This document shows positions 31,809 to 41,639 of a DNA stretch of 64,000 nucleotides, one piece after another. How positions within the stretch are numbered: the stretch's first letter is position 1; each line of letters begins with the position of its first letter. A program made the translations under genes and the position numbers. The stretch spans positions 5,146,001 through 5,210,000 of the forward strand of contig JAPTYO010000017.1 in the NCBI GenBank assembly GCA_036873135.1, in the 5' to 3' direction. Under the pieces are notes generated by a model. The model was given only the letters and a program-made list of their open reading frames with translations. It was not told where the DNA came from and ran no database searches. Source of the DNA: Clarkia xantiana subsp. parviflora. Lineage: Eukaryota; Streptophyta; Magnoliopsida; Myrtales; Onagraceae.

Positions 31809-32547
31809 TGATGGGTTCCGATGTAATCGTTAGCCCCGTTAACAGTCACTAGACGGCGAGTAAGCCCAATGGTCCTTGTAAAAGACCTGGAAGGTCCAGA
31901 GGCCCAGTATGAAGGGTCCCGATGAGATCGGTCCTGATATATGAGCTGAGCGCTCCCGACAAGAAGCCTCTGAGTAGGCCCCGATATGCCTTTGAGAAGG
32001 CCCCGTTAATAAAGCCCCGAGGAAGCTGGACCTGTCTCGTGAGACAAGGGGTCCTGGGTGGTGACCTAGAATAAGATAACTCTGGAGTCCCCGATATGAA
32101 TTGGGACTTGTGATCAGAGGATAAGACCAAGAAACCCGACTACTAGATAGAGTAGTGGGGAAACGGTTGAGATACAGATAACCTCCCCCGAGATACGCAG
32201 GGCGTGCCCGAGATACGCGGAACGTGGGCGAGATACGCGGAGCGTGGGGCGAGATACACGGAATCCCGAACGAGATATACGGAATCGTGGGTAAAACTGC
32301 CAGGCGTAGTTACAGGTAACTGAGTAACTTCCCCTCCTATATAAATGAGGAAGTTACCTCAGAAAACACACATTCTAATACGAACTTAGATTACTGCTTA
32401 CCACCCCATCGTTCATACACCCATTTAGGCATCGGAGAGGGATTCTGGGTCACCACCCAGGTCATCCCCTTTTGCAGGATTACGCGGAGCCCAGGAGTTC
32501 AAGCCTTTCCGTCAAGAACGTAACGGAGCTTCGCCCGTGATCCAACA
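31809..32547 (+). repeat. 3' LTR of element 2 (739 bp)
   Basis: TGATGGG...CCAACA, same length as the 5' LTR. The TATA box ctatataaatg is at 32338-32348. Confidence 0.93.
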
Positions 32548-32552
32548 CCAAC
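32548..32552. repeat. Target-site duplication of element 2, right copy (ccaac)
   Basis: Matches 21263-21267. Confidence 0.93.
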
Positions 32553-32853
32553 AAGTACAACGATGAAGACCATAAACCGATGCAGAAAACGGCCGGAGCG
32601 GCACTAGAGCAGTGGTGGTCTCGGAGTAGCTGTGAATCAGCGGAGTTGCTGGACACCGGTGGACAGCAAGTGACAAGAGGATGGTTGTTGTGTCGAAACG
32701 GAGGTAGCCAGGTGGAAGGCGAGCGAGGTGAGGCCGGAGAAGACGAGATCGGTGGTCCAGTCAGGGCTGGAATAGCGGTTTTCGGAGTGGGGGAGTCGAG
32801 GTCGGACTCAGCTGAGGCAAGGAGATGTGAAGGAATGATGGTGGCGGTGGATT
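32553..32853. other. Unidentified GC-rich segment between insertions
   Basis: Continuous with 21262 on the left and with 37240 on the right if element 2 and copia X are removed. A plus-strand frame (32580-32873) gives a Gly/Glu/Arg-rich peptide with no recognised domain and ends inside the copia LTR. I do not call it a gene. Confidence 0.4.
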
Positions 32854-33719
32854 TATTAGATTACGGGGAGTAATCACTACGAATACTTAAACAGAGTACA
32901 TGCTAGTAATCGAAATTACGCATCGGAAGATTCGCACATTACTTTAAGATGATCCGTAGACCCAAGATCTTCTCAGGAGGGAGTTCACGATCCTCCGGTC
33001 GGGACCTGTAGAGGTTCTTGTTTAGAGAAGCCCTACGTGGTGCAAGCTCCACAACAAAGCCTCTGATCGATTCTTGGCAAGGGGACAGATCTCTGGAGTG
33101 TTTGCTTGGAAAGCAAATTGGCACACCCTTGGTGAAGCAAGGTAGGTTCGGCCGAAACCACTAAGGTGTAGGGTTGAGGGTTTTTCTCTCTAAAACACTC
33201 TAATGAGGAAATTGTGATTAACCCTAAAAACCCCCTAACACCTCTTATTTATAGGATGAGTAAAGTTCACAAATGTCCACTTTATCCTCCTTACATATTC
33301 CGGCCGGCCATTAGTATAGGGAGGCCCAATTTTGGGACTCTCATGTCAATTGGGATTTGCGTCTAGCCCAATTACCCTAATGTGACATTTACCCAAGTTC
33401 ATTAGGTAAACTATACATATTATGGGCTACCAATTACGGCGCCCATTACCATATGCTTACAGCTCCCACTCGCCGGAATGGGAGGGTGCCTGTTAATGTA
33501 TTGTCGTCCAAATTTGCATCAACATTTCACTCCTTCGATCTGCTCCTTGCTTCCGAATAGTTCGTACGAGGTTTGCCGTGCGACCGGCGGATTCAACGGG
33601 CATCGTGCTACTCATCTGTTAGGAGTAATGTAGCGCCCGCGGAGCGTGGATTCCCTTTTCTCCAATCAACCTGTTATAAACAAAATTTATATTGTACCGC
33701 GTTGTATCCTAGGTCAACT
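32854..33719 (-). repeat. 3' LTR of copia X (about 866 bp)
   Basis: Starts TATTAGATTACGG (TG mutated to TA) and ends near ctaggtcaact. It matches 36394-37239 and 37942-38799. Confidence 0.8.
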
Positions 33720-34593
33720 GTTAATTCTCATTTTGCCTAGTTTCCACATAGGATCACTTCTCCAAGGCATCCATACAAGAATTCACAACCTTCAACTTAT
33801 ATTCGGTTGGTGGCCACCTTGTGAATACAAGATTCGGTGAATTACAGGTGAACTTGACCATACCCATCGCTCATATCCTTAGTCAGACCCAACCGGTTTC
33901 CAATGACGTGGTCACCGGGCCTTTTTGTTCAGCACTACGCTCGTACGCCGAGAAGCGAGCATTGGGCCTGACCTTAGATATGAGTTATGAGTCCGTGAGG
34001 ATACTTTAGGTGCCTCTTCTTAAGCCTCCTGGGATCAATCACACGCTCGAAGTGAAGAAGTTTGCGCCCGCCAGAATCACGAGGATTACTTCCTAGAAAA
34101 ACAAAGCTGTGACCCCGTGGTCGAACGTGGCACGCGCAGTATGAAGCACGCGTTGATAGCATACTTGAACCTCTTGGGTTGATAGGAAAGGAATATATCA
34201 ATCATGCTATCACATATTCTCATCTGGGCCAGAATGCGGTTAAATGAAGAACGAAGTTCATCAGGCGATATGCAATACGAAGATCATGTCGAGTTACTTC
34301 GAAACTAGATAATCGTCCTGCTTAATCAGGTTTATCCCCCTGACTCTTAGCTAGTCTTGCTTGGTATAGGCCTCCCTCCATCGCAAGACTACCGCACCTG
34401 TGTGACTAGGTAAGGCCCACATTCGACATAGTTTGGCAGAGGATTGCGTCCTCCTACGACTTAGTTTATAGACCGTAAATCTGATTTAATCAAAACATTA
34501 TGACGTCGATTGATCATAAACTCAGTTGCAATTCTTTCTCTTACAAAATGTAACTTTCTAATATCAAAATGTTATCATAGATACATGCCATTT
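33720..34593 (-). other. 3' non-coding region of copia X
   Basis: About 870 bp between RNase H and the 3' LTR without a supported gene. It is collinear with 38800-39694 in copia Y, including gttggtggccacctt, gtgaccccgtggtcgaacgt-like and gaggattgcgtcctcctacg. Confidence 0.6.
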
Positions 34594-35904
34594 CTAAACC
34601 CTACGCAATCCAAGCAGCTTTACATGCTTTTCGAATATCTCCCTGCGTAGTGGTTTAGTTAATGGGTCCGCAATCATATTATCAGTGGACAAGTATTCCA
34701 TAGTGATTGTATTGTCTTCAACCATAAATTTAGCATAGAAATATTTCACATCAATGTGTTTGGTCCTACTATGGTACATCAGATTCTTAACTGCCGCAAT
34801 GGCTGCTTGACTGTCAGAGAAGACCTTCACAGGTTTATTCTCAACATCACCACCAACCAGTACAGTTAGAAGCCTTTTGAGCTAGACCGCTTCTTGTGCA
34901 TTCTTAGAGAGAGCTACGAATTCTGATTCCATCATGGACATCGCGACACAGGTTTGCTTCTTGCTCATCCATGAAATGGCAGCATTAGCAAGGAGGAACA
35001 CTTCCCCTGTGGTGGACATACTATCATCTGGATCGCCACCATGGTCGGAGTCACTGTAACCGGTCAATTCTAACTTTTTACCCTCATAGCACATGGATCG
35101 CCACCATGGTCGGAGTCACCTTGCGCGTAGTCGGCATCACCTTTCAGATAACGAATTATTCGTTTTACAGCCTTTGAATGTTGATAGCCAGGATGATTGG
35201 AAACGTGCTACTAGGCCCACGGCGTAACAGATATCCGGACGGGTGCATTGCATGGCGTACATCAAACTACCGACCATGCTCAAATACTCCGCACCTTTCA
35301 TCTGTTCACGCTCTGCCAGGTTCTTGGGGCTGTCACGTTTTAACAGTGCGCACCCAAACACCAACGGCGTATCCAAGGGTTTGGCATCCTATAATCTGAA
35401 TCTTTTCAACAGTTTGTTGATATAAACTTCTTGAGATAGACACAATTTCCGGGTAGCCCGATCTCTAGCAATTTTAATGCCTAAGATGTATTTGGCCTCT
35501 CCCATGTCCTTCATCTCAAATACAGATGCCAACCAGAACTTTGACTTTTTCATAAAACTCACGTCGTTTGCGGCAATGAGTATGTCGTCCACATATAAGG
35601 TTAAGATGACATACTTAGGCCCGGTGGTTTTATAATACACGCAAGGATCCTCGTGAAGATTCACAAATCCGTTTCCTACGATTTCCTCGTGGAATTTGCG
35701 GTACCATTGCCGAGACGACTGTTTAAGACCGTAAAGGGGCCTTTGGAGTTTACAAACTTTACATTCGTTACTAGTAGTAATGAAACCATCTGGTTGCTCC
35801 ATGTAGATCACTTCCTCCAGGTTTTCGTGGAGGAATGCGGTCTTAACATCCATTTGGCGCAGCTCGAGATCGAGACATGCTACCAGGACCATGACTGGCC
35901 CTAA
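34594..35904 (-). pseudogene. copia reverse transcriptase and RNase H remnant (X)
   Basis: Minus-strand pieces: 35892-35389 (DVKTAFLHENLEEVIYMEQP, LYVDDILI with catalytic YVDD, MKDMGEAKYILGIKIARD), 35376-35137 (YLSMVGSLMYAMQCTRPDICY), 35094-34882 (GYSDSDHGGDPDD, ISWMSKKQTCVAMS) and 34830-34594 (KVFSDSQAAIAAVKN, RTKHIDVKYFYAK). A direct duplication of about 25 bp (35030-35056 and 35094-35120) with local loss breaks the frame between the second and third pieces. It is otherwise better preserved than the copy in Z. Confidence 0.87.
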
Positions 35905-36380
35905 CCGAGGTTTGACGCACAGTCAGTGATTTTGTTTCGTCAAAAGTCCACTATGTGAATTTGGGTACAGCCTTTCGCAATAAGTCGAGCTTTGTACTGC
36001 TTGACCTTTTCCATCAGTGGTGAGCCTTCTTTCAGGACTCACCGTCTCCTTATGCCCCTGTGGTTAACAGGTAAATCAACTATAGACTATAATGGTTTTC
36101 ATTTAGGCAATATCTCTCATTTATTATTTTCCTCCATTTCTCTACTTGAGGTCTTTCCAATGCAGTCCAACAGTTGTTATAGTGAGGTTATAACTCTTCT
36201 GATGGGATACTTCTTTAGGAGAAGTTCGATTCCTTTGAGTTTTGTCTAGGCTTGTTTTATCCCGTCTTTGAGTCTTAACGTCTCTCTCACTCAAAATAAT
36301 GCCTCTTATCGAGCATTTCCTACAATTGTGATTAATTCTCCCACTCGAAATAACACTTCTTATCGGAGCATTTCTTACAG
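35905..36380 (-). pseudogene. Connector remnant joined to the primer site (X)
   Basis: Broken sequence corresponding to the integrase-RT connector of Y (56900-57250), running directly into the primer site. The deletion that removed gag to integrase lies at about 36280-36380. Confidence 0.55.
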
Positions 36381-36392
36381 GCTCTGATACCA
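36381..36392 (-). other. Primer binding site of copia X
   Basis: Minus strand TGGTATCAGAGC, an exact match to the common plant copia iMet-type site. Confidence 0.9.
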
Positions 36393-36393
36393 C

Positions 36394-37239
36394 TGTTAGA
36401 TTACGGGGAGTAATCACTACGGATACTTAAACAGAGTACATGCTAGTAATCAGAATTATGCAGCGGAAGATTCGCACATACCTTTAAGATAATCCGTAGA
36501 CCCAAGATATTCTTAGGAGAGAGTTCGAGATCCTCCGGTCGGGACCCGTAGAGATTCTTGTTTAGGGAAGCCCTTCGTGGTGCAAGCTCCACAACAAAGC
36601 CTCTGATCGATTTTTGGCACGGGGACAGATCTCTGGAGTGTTTGCTTGGAAAACAAATTGGCACACCCTTGGTGAAGCAAGGTATGTTCGGCCAAAACCA
36701 CTAAGGTGTGGGGTTGAGGGTGTTTCTCTCTAAAACACTCTAATGAGGGAATTATGATTAACCCAAAAAATCCCCTAACACCTCTTATTTATAAGAGAGG
36801 TAAAGTGGACAAAAGTCCACTTTACCAGCCTTACATATTTCGGCCGGCCATTAGTATAGGGAGGCCCAATTTTGGGACTCTCATGTCAATAGGGATTTGG
36901 GTCTCGCCCAATTACCCTAATGTGACATTTACCCAATTATTATGGACTACCAATTACAGCACTCATTACCATATGCTTACAGCTCCCGCTCGCCGGAATG
37001 GGAGGGTGCATGTTAATGTATTGTCGTCCAAATCTGCATCAACATTTCACTCATTCGATCTGCTCCTTGCTTCCGAATAGTACATACGAGGTTTTCCGTG
37101 CGACCGGCGGATACGACAGGCATCGTACTATTCATCTGTTAGGAGTATTGTAGCGCCCGCAGAACGTTGATTCCCTTTTCTCCAATCAACTTGTTATAAA
37201 CAGCATTTATATTGTACCGCACTGTATCCTAGGTCAACA
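36394..37239 (-). repeat. 5' LTR of copia X (846 bp)
   Basis: TGTTAGATTACGG...GGTCAACA. A TATA box on the minus strand (ctcttataaataagagg) lies at about 36781-36797. It lacks about 20 bp present in the 3' LTR near 33405. Confidence 0.85.
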
Positions 37240-37530
37240 AGATTTTAGGATTGAAACAGAAGCTACTAGAGGAAGGTTCGAGTTCACGACAGTCGATCGG
37301 AATCGGAGCGAAAAGAGCTTGGTGGATGAAGGAGCACTGGTCAGTGATGGAAGCATTCAGAATGAGGGTGGAGGTGCAGGTTGGAACAGGGCTCAAAAAG
37401 TGGTGGCCGGATGGTGGTCATGTAGAACTCGGTGATTGGATGGACAAGAAGGCTGGGCCAAACGAATTCGGACGAGGGTGGTCGAACGGGCTGGAACCTC
37501 ATGCTGGAGCAGTCGTACTATAATACTAAG
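37240..37530. other. Unidentified segment continuing 32553-32853
   Basis: A plus-strand frame 37251-37523 encodes a Trp/Gly-rich peptide of 90 residues with no domain I recognise. It would be interrupted upstream by copia X. Not called as a gene. Confidence 0.35.
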
Positions 37531-37941
37531 GAAGGAAGAAGGGATGTTCCTTCATACAGAATACTAACATTAATAATATAATAATGCTCATTCAACGATG
37601 TTCCTTCATACAGAATACTAACATTAATAATATAATGAAAATAATATAATAATGCTCATGCAACGATCCAAACCCAGCACGGATTTTTAAATTTTTCTTC
37701 TCCATTGTTCCTCCCTTTACATGTAAAACTTAGACATCTATTTATAGTAAAAACTCAATTAGTTTACTGATAAAATCTCCTAAATATTAAAATGATAAAA
37801 CAAATAATAGATAAATTCCTACGGATAAATATCTTACAGATAATTCTCCCTAAATAATAAGAGATAATACCTATAGATAATTATCTTATAGATAAAACTA
37901 CGGATAAATTATCTTACAGATAAATAAATATTACATATATA
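37531..37941. repeat. AT-rich spacer with a duplicated block
   Basis: The block atgttccttcatacagaata with its flank occurs at about 37540-37580 and again at 37593-37640. The rest is AT-rich with recurring gataaatt and cttacagata words. Confidence 0.6.
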
Positions 37942-38799
37942 TGTTAGATTACGGGGAGTAATCACTACGGAAACTAAATCATGGTACATGCTAGTAATTG
38001 AAATTACGCAGCGGAAGATTCGCACATACCTCTACAGTAGTCCGTAGTTCCAACATCTTTGCAGGAGGGAGTTCAAGATCCTCCGGTCGGCACCTGTAGG
38101 GGTTCTTGTGAAGGAATCCCTACATGGTATATTCTTCACAGCAAAGCCTCTGATCGATTCTTGGCAAGGGACGAATCTCCGGAGTGTTTGCTCGAAGGCA
38201 AATTGGCACACCCTTGGTGAGGTAGTGGGTTCGGCTGAACTATGGTGTATTTGGGGGGAGGGTTTTCTCTCAAATCACCACTTGAAGGGAATTGTGATTA
38301 ACCCTAATAAAACCCCAACTTCCCATATATATATAGGAGGAGTAAAGTGGACAAAAGTCTACTTTACCCACCTACATAATTCGGCCGGCTACTATGCATA
38401 GGGAGGCCTAATTTTTGGCCTCTCATGTCAATAGGGATTTGGGTCTGGCCCAATGTCCTAATGTGACATGTACCCAATTAACTTAGGTAACATATACATA
38501 TAACGAGATTCCATTTACGGCGCCCATCACCATATGCTTACAGGTCCCACTCGCCGGAATGGGAGGGTGCCTATTAATGTATTGTCGTCCAAATCTGCAT
38601 AACATTTCACTCCTTCGATCTCGTCCTTTGCTTCCGAATAAGTCATACGAGGTTTGCCGTGCGACCGGCGGACACGACGCGCATCGTGCTACTCATCTGT
38701 TAGGAGTGTTGTAGTGCCCGCGGAATGTTTATTTCCTTTACTCCAATCAACCTGTTATAAAAAAATTTATATAGTGTCGCGTTGTATCCTAGGTTAACT
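37942..38799 (-). repeat. 3' LTR of copia Y (about 858 bp)
   Basis: TGTTAGATTACGG to about aggttaact. Close match to the LTRs of copia X and to 61830-62279. The TATA region is catatatatatagg near 38325-38337. Confidence 0.82.
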
Positions 38800-39694
38800 G
38801 ATAATTCTCCTTTTACCTAGTTTCTTCATAGGAACACTTCACCAAGGCATCCGTACAAGTATTCACAACCTTCAACTAATATCCGGTTGGTGGCCACCTT
38901 AGTGAATACACGAGTCGGTGAATTACAGGTGAACTTGGTCATCCCCATCGCTCATATCCTTAGTCAAGCCCAACCAGTCTCCAAAGACGTAGTCACTGGC
39001 CTTTTTATTCAGCACTACGCTCGTATGCCGGGAAGCGAACATTGAGCCTGACCTTAGATATGAGTTCTGAGTCCGTGAGGATACTTTGGGTGCCTCTTCA
39101 TAAGGCTCCCGGGATCAATCACACGCTCGAGGTGAAGAACTTTGCGCCCGCCATAATCACGAGGATTCTTTCCTAGCACAACCGAGCTGTGACCCCTTGG
39201 TCGAACGTGGCACGCGTATTATGAAGCACGCGTCGATAGCATACCTGAACGTTTAAGTTCAAAGGAATGAGATATGTCGAATCATGCTCTCGCAGATTTT
39301 CATCTGGCCCAGAATGTGGATTAATGACGAACAAAGTTCATCACAGCGATCTAGAAAACGAAGATCATGTCGAGTTACTTCGACAATAGATGATCGTTCT
39401 ACGTAATCAGGTTTATCCCCTTGACTCTTAACCAGCTTTTCTTAGTAGAGGCCTCCATCCACCGCAAGACGATCGTACCTGTGTGACGAGGTAAGGCCCA
39501 CATTCGACATAGTTTTGGCAGAGGATTGCGTCCTCCTACGACTTAGTTGCAATTCTTTCGCTTACAAAATGTTACTTTCTAATATCAAAATGTTATCACA
39601 GATACATGCCACTTCTAAACCCTACACAATCCAAGCAGTTTTACATGCTTTTTGAATATCTCCCTGCGTAGTGGTTTAGTTAATGGGTTCGCAA
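38800..39694 (-). other. 3' non-coding region of copia Y
   Basis: Collinear with 33720-34593 of copia X; no supported gene. Confidence 0.6.
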
Positions 39695-40502
39695 TCATGT
39701 TATCAGTAAGTATTCCATAGTGATTATATTGTCTTCTACCATTGATTTAGCATAAAAATATTTCACATCAATGTGTTTTGTCCTACTATGGTACTTCGGA
39801 TTCTTTACTGCCGCAATGGCTACCTGACTGTCAGAGAACACCTTCACAAGTTTAATCCTGACGTCACCATCAAGCAGCGCAGTAAGAAGCCTTTTCAGCC
39901 AGACCGCTTCCTGTGCGTTCTTGGAGAGGTCTACGAATTTTGATTCCATCGTGGATAGCGCGACACAGGTTTGCTTCTTGCTAGTCCATGAAATGGCGAC
40001 ATTAGCTAGGGGAAACACTCTTCCTGTGGTGGACTTACGATCATCCAGATCACCACCATGGTCAGCGTCACTGTAACCGGTCAATTCTAACTTCCCGCCC
40101 TCATAGCACAGTGCGTAGTCGGCAGTACCTTTCAGATAACGAATAATTCGTTTTACATCATTTAAATGTTGATAGCCAGGATCTGATTGGAAACGTTCTA
40201 CTAGGCCCACGGCGTAACTGATATCCGGACGGGTGCATTACATGGCTTACATCAAACTACTGATGATGCTTAAATACTCCGCACACTTCATCTGCTCACG
40301 CTCTGCCAGGTTCTTGGGGCCGTCACGTTTTGGCAGTGCGTACCCAAATACTACCGGCGTATTCACGGGTTTGGCATCCTGTAATCTGAATCTTTTCAAC
40401 CAGTTTGTTGATATAAGCTTCTTGAGACAGACACAATTTCCGGGTAGCCCGATCTCTAGCAATTTTAATGCCCAAGATGTACGTGGCCTCTCCCATGTCT
40501 TT
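39695..40502 (-). pseudogene. copia RNase H and end of RT (Y, left part)
   Basis: 40210-39695 is open on the minus strand for 171 codons: DADHGGDLDDRKSTTGRVF, SKKQTCVALSTMESKF, KRLLTALLDGDVRIK and RTKHIDVKYFYAK. 40502-40247 gives the RT end (YILGIKIARDRATRKLCLS, NKLV), broken by a frameshift near 40400. RT continues at 56465 beyond element E. Confidence 0.85.
40498..40502. repeat. Target-site duplication of element E, left copy (tcttt)
   Basis: tcttt precedes TGTTGGATC; repeated at 56465-56469. Confidence 0.88.
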
Positions 40503-41212
40503 TGTTGGATCACGGTTAAAACTCCGGTATGTTCTTGACGGAAATCCGAAGTCCTTCGCTCCAAGTAACCCTGCAAGAAGGGGATAGACCGGGCGGTGAC
40601 CCAGAATCCCTCTCCGATGCTTAAATGAGTATCTCGATGAAACTGGCAAGTATCAGTATGTAAATGTTCAATGTATCAATCCTGAGATAACACCTTCCTT
40701 TATATAGGGAAGGGGTCACCTCAGTTACCTGTGGAGATAACTGCCACGTTCCGTATATCTCGGCCAATAGCCCACGTTTCGTCTTTTTAGGCCACTTCCC
40801 CACTATGTTGATAGTGGGCGTGTTTCTCGGTCTTGTTCTCTGGTGGCAGGTCCCGACGGATGTCGGGGGCTCCAGAGTTATCTTCTTTGGTCACCGCTCG
40901 GGGCCCCTCGTCATCGGGATAGGGCCAGCTTCTCGGGGATTCCATATCGGAGCCTACTCAAAGGCATATCATCGGGGCCTACTTAAAGGCATATCATCGG
41001 GGCCTACTTAAAGGCATATCATCGGGGCCTACTTAAAGGCATATCGTCGGGGCCTACTTAGAGGCATATCATCGGGAGCTCAGCTCGTATGTCGGGACCG
41101 ACCTTGTCGGGACCTCTCGTATTGGTCTTCTGATCCTCTTTTGGGGCCCAGTGGGCCTACTTCGCCGTTTAACCTCCGTTAATGGGCCTAACGGCTATAT
41201 CGAAACCCATCA
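40503..41212 (-). repeat. 3' LTR of element E (710 bp)
   Basis: Contains about five tandem copies of a 25-bp unit (core aaaggcatatcatcggggcc) at about 40955-41075. The TATA box on the minus strand is cctatataaagg at about 40697-40708. Confidence 0.88.
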
Positions 41213-41230
41213 TTTGCCCTCAAGACCCGA
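41213..41230 (-). other. Polypurine tract of element E
   Basis: Minus strand ctcgggtcttgagggcaaa directly before the 3' LTR, like elements 2 and D. Confidence 0.65.
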
Positions 41231-41483
41231 GGGACTTATAGTTAGTCGTGTCTTCCAACTTTGGACCTTTCGATATTCCGAGGATAACCCCTGAATCCGA
41301 AAATATTTCTCGATTACTCACCTATTAAATGCGATGAGTGATGAAGTGACGGCTTGAGTGCCCGTGCCTGCTTTTCTGAAAAAGCGCTTTATAGCCGTTT
41401 TGTCCCTAGTGTTTCGACGATTCAGGTTGAGGCGCTTCATCTTCAACGGTTCAGATCGCAACGTCTCTTTGCCTATCCTCTCT

Positions 41484-41493
41484 CCTATAAAAA
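41484..41493 (+). promoter_or_regulatory. Putative TATA box of antisense ORF C
   Basis: cctataaaaa about 150 bp upstream of ATG 41640; same placement as in elements 2 and D. Confidence 0.65.
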
Positions 41494-41639
41494 CCCAAAT
41501 CTTGGCACTATTCAGTTCTTCTCTACCGTTTCATTCTCTGTGTTTTCAAAAGTTCAAGCTCTCCTTTCTAATCTCGGATCAGCACTCCGGCGACCAGGAC
41601 CTCCGACCATCAAGCTCATCCTTTCCTCTCCGATTCGAC

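Larger units (their letters stand above)
21268..32547 (+). mobile_element. Ty3/gypsy element 2 (Tat-like, nearly intact)
   Basis: Two 739-bp LTRs differing at about a dozen positions by eye, a perfect 5-bp duplication, primer site, gag-pol on the plus strand, tandem repeats, antisense aORF on the minus strand, and a purine tract. Domain order is gag, zinc knuckle, protease, RT, RNase H, integrase. It is the youngest-looking large insertion in the window. One frame break near the gag start and two in integrase make this copy itself unlikely to be autonomous. Confidence 0.93.
32854..37239 (-). mobile_element. Ty1/copia retrotransposon X, internally deleted
   Basis: Two LTRs (32854-33719 and 36394-37239) flanked by ggatt and agatt, a one-mismatch 5-bp duplication. 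Inside are the iMet-type primer site, a short connector remnant, RT and RNase H, and a long 3' non-coding part. Leader, gag, protease and integrase are gone: connector sequence lies next to the primer site. It belongs to the same family as copia Y. Confidence 0.85.

Noticed and set aside
37251..37523. 90-codon plus-strand frame as a host gene
   Set aside because: No recognised domain and no exon structure; its upstream flank is interrupted by copia X.
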